Of a stretch of 64,000 nucleotides of DNA, positions 51,501 through 57,651 are shown piece by piece. Each line of letters opens with the position of its first letter. The stretch's first letter is position 1. Origin of the DNA: SAR324 cluster bacterium (GTDB taxonomy: Bacteria; SAR324; NAC60-12); NCBI GenBank assembly GCA_028281495.1, contig JANQJU010000077.1, positions 1 through 64,000 on the forward strand, written 5' to 3'. The notes beneath the pieces are model-generated. The model saw nothing but the letters and a program-made list of their open reading frames with translations, was not told where the DNA came from and made no database searches. Made by a program: the position numbers and the translations under genes.

Positions 51501-52418
51501 AGCTTTGGCCGTTTTGTTGAATTTGAGAGTGAGGATTTTTCGAAAATCTATCTCGAGCAATCGAGATAACAATTTCGCGACATGATGCTGATGATGATAT
51601 TCCACTAAGGCCTGTAACAATCGTTGCAGATGAGGCAAGAGGCTTTTAAAGGATTGAGCGTTGAGATTCATCTGGTGAAAAGCCTGTTCCACAGGAGAGA
51701 GGTCGACCAACGTCTGTTGTTCAGATGAAGCAGGAAGCTGTGCTAAGAAATCATCGCAGAGCGGCTGCACGGTGGAACTCAATTTGGAAAAATCGACTAA
51801 TTGAGGCATCAAGGTGCCTTGCTGGCCCACAATAGCAAGCAATTCAGTTTCAAGATCAGCCAGTGTGTTCTTTTCAAGGTAGAGTTGTAGGAGGTGGGGA
51901 ATGGTGTGAACCAAGTGTGTTCGTAAGAGCCGGCGGAAAACTTCTGGCAAGATCACACTATTGCTCATTTGTTCTTGCTCGAATAGCTGTCCATTTTCAA
52001 AGGCAAACTCGCGCAGCAGTCGATTACAAAAGCCATGAATCGTGTAAACCCCAATCGATTCAAAATCGAGAAACGCCTTGAGTAAAATCTGTTGCTGCTC
52101 TGCGGATATGTTCCAATATGTCTTTTCTGCTTCCGACTCGGTGATAGAGGATCCCTCAAACATCAACCTGCGGATTTTGGCACGAACCCTCTGTTTGAGT
52201 TCTCCAGCTGCTTTTTCCGTAAATGTGACTAAAAGGATATCGCGGATCGAGAGGGGGAGCTGCTGAGGGGCAAAGGGGTTTTTACCTAAGATCAATTCCA
52301 CCACTAAATGTTCAATTGTATAAGTTTTACCGGTCCCTGCTGAGGCTTCAATGACATTGTCATGAGACAAATCGAGGTTTCGTAGAATTTCTGTCTTTTC
52401 AAAAAGCTTGGGTAACAT
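48522..52418 (-). CDS. recB: exodeoxyribonuclease V beta subunit RecB
   Basis: A 1298-residue UvrD-type helicase-nuclease. Helicase motifs: Walker A VIEASAGTGKTYTIEHLV, LLVTFTEKAAGELKQRV, Walker B ALIDEFQDTDPIQWNIFRKLF, GDPKQAIYSFRGGDVWAYL, QLMTMHASKGLEFPVVFIFGG and LLYVAFTRAKARLYLPY. The C-terminal PD-(D/E)xK nuclease shows GSIDFIFEQEGVTYFIDWKSNVL (~1190-1220). RecB with RecC and RecD processes double-strand breaks and loads RecA. recC and recD are not in the window. Confidence 0.93.
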   Translation of the reverse strand: MLPKLFEKTEILRNLDLSHDNVIEASAGTGKTYTIEHLVVELILGKNPFAPQQLPLSIRDILLVTFTEKAAGELKQRVRAKIRRLMFEGSSITESEAEKTYWNISAEQQQILLKAFLDFESIGVYTIHGFCNRLLREFAFENGQLFEQEQMSNSVILPEVFRRLLRTHLVHTIPHLLQLYLEKNTLADLETELLAIVGQQGTLMPQLVDFSKLSSTVQPLCDDFLAQLPASSEQQTLVDLSPVEQAFHQMNLNAQSFKSLLPHLQRLLQALVEYHHQHHVAKLLSRLLEIDFRKILTLKFNKTAKAGKIYQSVEELPQTVQAFLKVMRLLQDVFAANPLGIALTVVDQLLQMEPQEDQVATIKEQMNADKWVRILLLLKIIPSLRNEMSQYKEENGYFDFDDMLLRVEESVKESEQFTKAIRQKYKYALIDEFQDTDPIQWNIFRKLFLDSPHHKLMVIGDPKQAIYSFRGGDVWAYLQAKRTITEKSGQAVMTLSKNFRSSPDIIAGLNQIFAHSTLFKGEINFQPVECGKEYKQCLDSSGTQAIHLFQIQPAFFITSAFLTKEIGRKAKRLPDNLLHALQELKDQTFIGEASLIQAVEQILPEPPAETYTLLTERAHGLNAQMVKETFAIQIAEEIHRLLMASLSEFALLDETGIPTQIQSRDICVLFRSKNEGNLLAQALRLRGVPYAFYKQSGLFQTKEAQEIYHLLVAIHEPSRSNCSKAWLTRFFNIPLEELEHYTEVQSDHLYMQQLSRWHYLAQQGKFSQLFESILQESEVFPRELFLNGGEREITNYDHILEVLARYVSDRHLDLQELLYVLKSLIEGSAHPGESENLLRLEGEQQAVQLMTMHASKGLEFPVVFIFGGFTRTEALTKFYTYHQTDERIIDLGKENKNAYLAEQAQEDQRLLYVAFTRAKARLYLPYVPRFDMSSNAKRIYSVNGSYGETLSSLDDIVAHLPQHISFSLSEVVPRLESLSEPEPSSTQWSQLLSQWEPTLPIESPNQLLVDDLKQRCKAFTVSSYTRLTRQQSAETEVRLQDTSQPEKAAAEEDMSLDSLARDVELPGGATTGTFLHELLETAETKVLQSQTDWARWSALPPTQQWVENLLDKYGFPHRYDTPSTQIVWDSFKKPLPIQSHSAPHIAPLCRASRSVREMEFFFPIPETDHPQLHQLVPQEDPPKTWKIDRGFLNGSIDFIFEQEGVTYFIDWKSNVLPNYKTESTETVVDSKYALQWKIYTIAVVRWLSIQDEQDYNQRFGGFMYVFLRGLSRNQGVFFKKPQWEELLHYERELREQTY

Positions 52419-52550
52419 TCGATTCCATTTCTATGAAACGATTAACTTTTCGGTTGGGATTCACATTGGCACTTTGCAGGAAATTCCTGTATTTGTGGGG
52501 AGCAGTAGGCTAACTCATTCCTCACATCTGTTTCTCAATCCGTCAATATT

Positions 52551-53630
52551 ATGCTTTCAGAACCAACCGTCTTTCATAATTTACTCTATCCAATCCTTGT
52601 CGTGAATCGAAGTTGCGAAGTGATTTTATGCAACGATGCGGTTTCCCAGTTCTGGCAGCGGGATAAGCTGCGGGTACTCCACAAGCCGTTGAAAAAGTTT
52701 TTTCCACCCAACGGCACGGTCATTACAAATCTTCCTAAGGTGTTTGAAGAAGGGAAGAATTTTACAATCAGCGATCACTCGCTGAACATTTCCCCTACGC
52801 AAGAAAAGGTGGTTAATATTTCCATGAATCCTATCTATTCTCCGGATCGAAAGATCAATCATGCGGTTATCCTTGTGCATGATCACACCCATCATTATCA
52901 CATCCGGGAAAAGGAACAGGAAATGGCTATTTTGGATTCGATTGGCACTTTTGTGTCTTCTGTGGCTCATGAGATACAAAATCCGCTCAGTGGGATCAAG
53001 GGAGCCACGCAACTGTTGCAGCGGGACTTGGAATCGGCGGCTATGTCCACAGCATCCACCCAAATGATTCTCAAGGAGTTGAACCGCATTGACCGATTGG
53101 TGAAAGAATTGCTGCTGCACTCCCAACCCATGCCTTTGGAATATTCCACATTCAACTTGCATGAATTGCTCAACACGGTGATCTGGTTTGAAGAAAATTC
53201 TTCAAACCTTCCGGTACGATTCCATCGGTACTTTGACCCCTCTTTGCCAGAAATTGTGGCCGACCGTGATAAATTGCATCAGGTGTTTTTGAATTTGATT
53301 ATCAATGCCGTAGAAGCGTCTCCCATGGATGGTGATATATTTATCCGGACCAATTACTGCCCTAAATGGCAAGTGGCTGGCAAAAAACTCAATGTGAATC
53401 AAGAGTACTATTTGATTGAATTCGAAGATCGAGGAAGTGGGGTCTCTCCCGAATTTGTGGAGCAGCTTTTCAAACCTTTGTTCACTACCAAACGCAAAGG
53501 AACAGGGTTAGGGCTTTCGATTTCTTTCCGTATTATCAGTGCGCATCAAGGCCTTTTGGAATACCATCCTTCGGCCCGTCAAGGCTCGGTTTTTAAGATC
53601 TATTTGCCGCAATCTCCGCTCACTCCCTAG
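52551..53630 (+). CDS. NtrB-type PAS sensor histidine kinase
   Basis: A 359-residue soluble kinase. N-terminal PAS domain (~10-110, YPILVVNRSCEVILCNDAVSQFW), H-box VSSVAHEIQNPLSGIKGATQLLQRDL, N-box HQVFLNLIINAVEASP, G1 FEDRGSGVSPEFVEQLFKPLFTTKRKGTGLGLSIS and G2. The layout is that of GlnL/NtrB, which in enteric bacteria phosphorylates NtrC for sigma-54 transcription. No response-regulator gene is adjacent, so it is an orphan here. ATG 52551 has no strong ribosome site. Confidence 0.88.
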   Translation: MLSEPTVFHNLLYPILVVNRSCEVILCNDAVSQFWQRDKLRVLHKPLKKFFPPNGTVITNLPKVFEEGKNFTISDHSLNISPTQEKVVNISMNPIYSPDRKINHAVILVHDHTHHYHIREKEQEMAILDSIGTFVSSVAHEIQNPLSGIKGATQLLQRDLESAAMSTASTQMILKELNRIDRLVKELLLHSQPMPLEYSTFNLHELLNTVIWFEENSSNLPVRFHRYFDPSLPEIVADRDKLHQVFLNLIINAVEASPMDGDIFIRTNYCPKWQVAGKKLNVNQEYYLIEFEDRGSGVSPEFVEQLFKPLFTTKRKGTGLGLSISFRIISAHQGLLEYHPSARQGSVFKIYLPQSPLTP

Positions 53631-53880
53631 CAGCAATCCTTCCGAAGAAATCTTTGCAATCTTCTGCAAATTCCATAAGAATGTCCTCCATTGTCCATGC
53701 CTTGTAGATGAGTAAAGCACATCAGACAGGGTATGTGGAGAATCTCCCTATTTCTCAACATACCAAGAACAGGATACGGTGCATATACACGCATGGGGCT
53801 GTGTTGATGAGCAACGTTTTCGTTGTTGTGTATGTAAACAATGAATTTCACAATAATTATCCGTTTAGAGGAGGCAAGCT

Positions 53881-54762
53881 ATGGCCAAAAAAACAGAAAA
53901 GAAAGAAGTCAAAAAGTCGGGAAAAGCTGCTGCATCAGCTATGTCAAAAAAAGAAAAGAAAGATGCCAAGTCAAAGGAAAAACCGAAAAAAATGAGCAAT
54001 GAAAAATACCTAGCCGAATTGCAACGGCTCCATGTGGAATTGGTGAAATTGCAGTACTGGATCAAACAAAAAGGTTTGCGTGTGATCATGATTTTTGAAG
54101 GACGAGATGCGGCCGGAAAAGGAGGCACGATCAAGCGTATCATTGAACCCTTGAATCCACGCGGTTGCCATGTGGTGGCGTTGGGCGCTCCTTCGGACCG
54201 AGAAAAAACCCAATGGTATTTCCAGCGCTACGTGCCCTATTTGCCCGCAGGGGGAGAAATCGTGATCTTGGACCGGAGTTGGTACAATCGAGCAGGAGTA
54301 GAACGAGTGATGGGGTTTTGCTCCGATGAAGAATACCGGGATTTCTTGCGGTCTTGTCCTGAATTTGAACGCATGTTGGTGCGATCCGGAACCATACTCT
54401 TAAAATACTGGTTTTCCGTGAGCGATGAAGAACAAGAACGCCGTTTCCAAGGACGCGCCCACGATCCCTTAAAGCGTTGGAAACTCAGTCCGATGGATTT
54501 GGCTTCCCGTGACAAATGGGTGGAATACTCCAAAGCCAAAGATGAAATGTTCTTCTATACCGATATCCAAGAAGCACCGTGGTATGTCGTGGAATCTGAT
54601 GTGAAGAAGAAGGCCCGCTTGAACTGCATCCGACACATCCTCGACAACGTTCCCTACAAAGACGTGATGCCCGCTCCCATTGAATTGCCGGAACGTGCCT
54701 CGCAAGGTGACTATAAGCGGCCTCCTATCAATACCCAACACTTCGTTGACGATTACTATTGA
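53881..54762 (+). CDS. ppk2: polyphosphate kinase 2 (PPK2)
   Basis: A 293-residue enzyme that phosphorylates nucleoside diphosphates (or monophosphates) with polyphosphate. P-loop MIFEGRDAAGKGGTIKRIIEPLNPRGCHVVAL, lid and Walker B regions VILDRSWYNRAGVERVMGFCSDEEY and FQGRAHDPLKRWKLSPMDLASRDKWVEYSKAKDEMF are the class I PPK2 signatures. The first ~38 residues are a Lys/Ala/Ser extension not common to all PPK2s. The Shine-Dalgarno is GGAGGC before ATG 53881. It is monocistronic. Confidence 0.96.
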   Translation: MAKKTEKKEVKKSGKAAASAMSKKEKKDAKSKEKPKKMSNEKYLAELQRLHVELVKLQYWIKQKGLRVIMIFEGRDAAGKGGTIKRIIEPLNPRGCHVVALGAPSDREKTQWYFQRYVPYLPAGGEIVILDRSWYNRAGVERVMGFCSDEEYRDFLRSCPEFERMLVRSGTILLKYWFSVSDEEQERRFQGRAHDPLKRWKLSPMDLASRDKWVEYSKAKDEMFFYTDIQEAPWYVVESDVKKKARLNCIRHILDNVPYKDVMPAPIELPERASQGDYKRPPINTQHFVDDYY

Positions 54763-54796
54763 GTAAGCGGAAACGACGATTCAATTTCTGGGACTT

Positions 54797-55490
54797 ATGG
54801 CCTTAGCACAATTGAACCGTGATCTTGCTACACATCAGGTTGCTCCTCAGGATAAACTCGAAGTAGCTATCAAAACCAATTTGTTGACTAGTCCTTCTTT
54901 TGGCAAGTGGAATGCCCTGATCTTAGAGATAATGAAAGTGTATCGTGGGCTAAAGGAACAGCTCGTGATCCCAGAATTGTTTGATTTTTGTTTTCAGGAA
55001 TCTGGCAAAGAAAAGCTCCCAGTGCGCCCGATCCAAACTGAGGTGATCGGGCCATTGATTCAGCTTCGCAATGACTTCCACCCGGTCTTTTAATTTTGCT
55101 TCATACAAAAGAAGAGCGGCATTTAACTCTTACTCCTTTTATTACTCTTGCCGACCAAGTTCCCGTACAAGGACTTCGCGATGTGTTTCTCTTGAATAAG
55201 ATTATCAATAAGAAAACATTATATACTTCCACGCAATATAACGAATCATTGCAAACTAAACATGAAGGTTGGCAAGAAGGTCCACAACATCAAGACGCAT
55301 TGAGTGATTTCTTTGATCAATTGCGAATGTTATCCCGCACTGAACCAGCAAAGATTCCCTCATTCTAGCTCAAGCCCGTTTAGAAGCTGTTCGCGAAGGC
55401 AAAATCCCTTGGTTTGATGATGGAGGAAAAAGCTGGGTGGAGTTTTATGAGAATCAAGTGATACGAGCTCAAGCGATTAATCTAGATTGA
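54797..55490 (+). pseudogene. frameshifted remnant of an unidentified protein
   Basis: Three successive segments of coding-like sequence lie in three different frames: 54797-55093 (starts MALAQLNRDL, ends LIQLRNDFHPVF), 55096-55368 (LTLTPFITLADQVPVQGLRDVFLLN...) and ~55353-55490 (DSLILAQARLEAVREGKIPWFDD...). 'LRNDFHP' followed by 'LTLTPF' resembles the HEPN-like C-terminal region of some large cytosolic proteins, but I cannot name the family. No segment has a good ribosome site of its own. They are best read as one decayed gene or gene fragments, or as frameshift errors in the assembly. Confidence 0.5.
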
Positions 55491-55673
55491 TGGGAATGTA
55501 GGAGTAGAAGTTTTATTTTTGAGATTGCATTAACTCAATATATATGATTTATGGTCTAGATGCGGCTTACTATCACGATAAAGAAGTTGGATTCATGGAG
55601 TAGGCCTTTTCATAGAATGAGGTGGGACAGAGCAACTAGATCATTTTCAAACGATTCAAACAGAGGAGGGACC

Positions 55674-56471
55674 ATGCCAAAAACTCTACGTCGGCTAAAA
55701 GCAGATCGAGATGTGATGCGTTTGCAGCACCTTTTATCATCTCACGGATATTTCAAGGATCGTATTCCCTCGGATGGGATCTTTGAGGATATCACCCATG
55801 AAAATGTTGTGTTGTTTCAGTTACAACATGTGGATCAAAACGGAAATCCGTTAGACGCAGATGGTGTCGTTGGGGCGAAAACCTGGTGGGCATTACAAAA
55901 TCCTAGCGGGGAGGCCCAACGCAATCACTTGGAACCTGTGATTCCCGAGGGCTTGACAGGAAAGCGCCGTCAACTGCTAGAGGTCATCTATGAAGAGCAT
56001 GGAAAACCGGTTTTTGAAGTGCCTGACGGTTCTAATCGAAGCCCCGACATTGATGACTATTGGGGGCCTACCGGGGTGATCGGGTTGCCGTGGTGTTGTG
56101 CCTTTGTTTCATGGGCCTTGCATGAAGTTCTCGGAAGCTACCCCATCGGAGGCAAACACCATTTGGGTGTACAAAATATGTGGAGAAATGCCCGTCAGTT
56201 GGGCATGGAAGCGTCTCATCCCAAGCCGGGCGATGTGTTCATTCAGATCAAATCTGGTGGTAAGGGGCACACTGGCTTTGTCGTGGGGGTTTCGGCTGAT
56301 GGCCAATCCATTTATACCGGTGAGGGCAATTGTGGAAACCGGCTCAAAATCGGGAAGAGGAAGCTCAGTTCGATCAACCATTTTGTAGACTGCCTGCAAG
56401 ACGGGCAAACCACAGAATTTTCACGCAGCGCCTTCAATGTGAAGGCTGTCGATGCCCAAGGCACTCGTTGA
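55674..56471 (+). CDS. peptidoglycan-binding CHAP-domain lysin-like protein
   Basis: A 265-residue protein. Residues ~10-95 are a PG_binding_1-type domain (DVMRLQHLLSSHGYFKDRIPSDGIFEDITHENVVLFQLQHV...DADGVVGAKTWWAL). Residues ~145-240 form a CHAP amidase/endopeptidase domain with catalytic Cys in GLPWCCAFVSWALHEVLG and His in KGHTGFVVGVSADGQSIYTGEGN. No signal peptide. It would hydrolyse peptidoglycan amide bonds and could be a prophage-derived lysin, an effector or an autolysin. ATG 55674 follows GAGGAGGG; the longer frame to 55560 was rejected. It lies between two pseudogenes. Confidence 0.85.
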   Translation: MPKTLRRLKADRDVMRLQHLLSSHGYFKDRIPSDGIFEDITHENVVLFQLQHVDQNGNPLDADGVVGAKTWWALQNPSGEAQRNHLEPVIPEGLTGKRRQLLEVIYEEHGKPVFEVPDGSNRSPDIDDYWGPTGVIGLPWCCAFVSWALHEVLGSYPIGGKHHLGVQNMWRNARQLGMEASHPKPGDVFIQIKSGGKGHTGFVVGVSADGQSIYTGEGNCGNRLKIGKRKLSSINHFVDCLQDGQTTEFSRSAFNVKAVDAQGTR

Positions 56472-56491
56472 TGTAGGGCGCTGGGTGGTTT

Positions 56492-56549
56492 GATCGCTAT
56501 TTAGAATCGAAGTTAGAGCCAAGCTCCATCCTATATCTAAATAGCGATC
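56492..56549. repeat. 58-bp element with perfect 14-bp terminal inverted repeats
   Basis: GATCGCTATTTAGA (56492-56505) and TCTAAATAGCGATC (56536-56549) are exact inverted repeats, and the 30-nt interior holds GAGC-CAA-GCTC, giving a nested hairpin. It lies 20 bp after the CHAP gene and may be its terminator or a miniature repeat element. Confidence 0.75.
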
Positions 56550-56567
56550 TAGAGAGACAGAAGGATA

Positions 56568-57211
56568 TTAAGGATTTTGAATGAGAGCAAACTTACCATC
56601 GGTATGGATAATCCCCACACGGTGTGAGCATGGTGATTGTATCCCCATAAATTCACATGGCATTTGTCAGCCAAATTCCCATTGTCAGCCAAATTCCCAT
56701 TGTCGGGCAAATCGCCATCGCCATTGCTATACATCACACTGAAATCGTCGGAATATCCGGTTTCAGTGAAGCAGTCGGGGTCAACAATTTGTTCCCATTG
56801 TTGGGTCGACTCGTTGAAATACCCCAGAGTCAGTTCTCGGAGATTGGCATCTGGTGGTGCACTGATCGAAATGGTCATAGGATCCGTCGAATCTAAAGCG
56901 TTACAATTGAAATCTGACCGCTCACAATGCGGCAGGGCCACTTGTTCCATAACCAAGCTGGCAAGCGGGTCCGCTGTGATATCTTTGAGCGGGCTCCGTC
57001 CTAAACGAGTCAGGCATCACCGCAAAGCGTCGTACATTCTTGGTATTGTTGCGTTTTAATTGGTTCGCACCCTGAGCTTTGCTCGTAGGGGGAGAACTGG
57101 AATTGTTATCATCGTCATCTCGCGGTGTGCAGCCACCCATATAGCAACTACAATGGCAAGGAAGAATAAAATCGTAATCATTCGTAAATTTTTCAATTGA
57201 ATCTGAGTCAT
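56568..57211 (-). pseudogene. frameshifted lipoprotein-like gene
   Basis: Starts at ATG 57211 with a signal-like MTQIQLKNLRMITILFFLAIVVAI. The lipobox and acidic segment (GGCTPRDDDDNNSSSP, then SKAQGANQLKRNNTKNVRRFAVMP) continue in a second frame. The body (GRSPLKDITADPLASLVMEQVALPHCERSDF..., a Trp-containing beta-rich domain with a DNGNLADNGNLADK repeat) is in a third. The end (GIIHTDGKFALIQNP, stop at 56568) needs another shift. At least three indels are required; two lie near G-runs, so assembly error is possible. The family was not recognised. Confidence 0.6.
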
Positions 57212-57291
57212 GTCACCTTTCAAAAGCTAAATATTAGTATTGGTTTGAGTTCCTCTGAGAAAAAGCCGTTCCAAGCAAACGACGTGTTTTA

Positions 57292-57370
57292 GTTTGTGGA
57301 AGCTCAAGGGGACTGACGGAGATTTTGCTAACAGCAAAATCTCATCAAAAGAAATTCAAGCTCCACAAAC
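57292..57370. repeat. 79-bp nested inverted repeat
   Basis: Outer arms GTTTGTGGAAGCT (57292-57304) and AGCTCCACAAAC (57359-57370) pair with one bulge. Inside, GAGATTTTGCT (57319-57329) and AGCAAAATCTC (57333-57343) form a perfect 11-bp stem with a 3-nt loop. No T-run follows on either strand. Confidence 0.75.
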
Positions 57371-57380
57371 CATTAAAAAA

Positions 57381-57394
57381 TGAAAACGATTTCA
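57381..57394. promoter_or_regulatory. LacI-family-type operator upstream of RCC1 gene (site 1)
   Basis: TGAAAACGATTTCA has symmetric TGAAA arms and a central CG. It differs from the amylase operators in its arm bases, so it is probably read by a different regulator. It lies about 260 bp upstream of the RCC1 start. Confidence 0.55.
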
Positions 57395-57422
57395 TGCTTG
57401 AATAAAATTCGAGAATCGACTT

Positions 57423-57436
57423 TGAAACCGGTTTCA
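57423..57436. promoter_or_regulatory. LacI-family-type operator upstream of RCC1 gene (site 2)
   Basis: TGAAACCGGTTTCA is a perfect 14-bp palindrome with central CCGG, exactly 42 bp (four helical turns) from site 1 centre to centre. The in-phase spacing favours cooperative binding or a small loop. Confidence 0.6.
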
Positions 57437-57651
57437 TTTCAGGGATGGCGAGGAGCTATCGTGACTCTGTTAACTTAAAATAAAGGATAGATTTACCGAG
57501 CATAAAATTTTGATTAACGGAAGGTTAGCTGTGTTGACTTGTGGCCAAGGCGGGTTTTTTGCATTTGTTCAACTGTGGGTTGTGCTAAACATCAGAATAG
57601 AGCACGCATGGGTTTAGAAATGACAATGTCCAATTTGCATTAGGGGGTTTC

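Larger units (their letters stand above)
57212..57651. other. 440-bp intergenic region upstream of the RCC1 gene
   Basis: No coding frame was supported. It holds a nested inverted repeat (57292-57370) and two LacI-type operators (57381-57394, 57423-57436), listed separately. After the operators the sequence is AT-rich up to the RCC1 start; no clear -35/-10 pair was found. Confidence 0.6.

Noticed and set aside
52466..52482. TGGCACTTTGC before the NtrB-like kinase, similar to a sigma-54 promoter
   Set aside because: The TTTGC follows TGGCAC directly, so the fixed GG-N10-GC spacing is not met.
54797..55490. Selenocysteine read-through as the explanation for the broken frames
   Set aside because: The segments lie in three different frames, and the first ends in TAA, so UGA recoding cannot join them.
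55674..56471. Prophage based on the CHAP-domain lysin
   Set aside because: No holin, structural, integrase or packaging genes within the window; neighbours are pseudogenes and housekeeping genes.
56492..57370. CRISPR or insertion-sequence ends
   Set aside because: No regularly spaced repeats, no transposase frame nearby, and no duplicated flanking target site seen.
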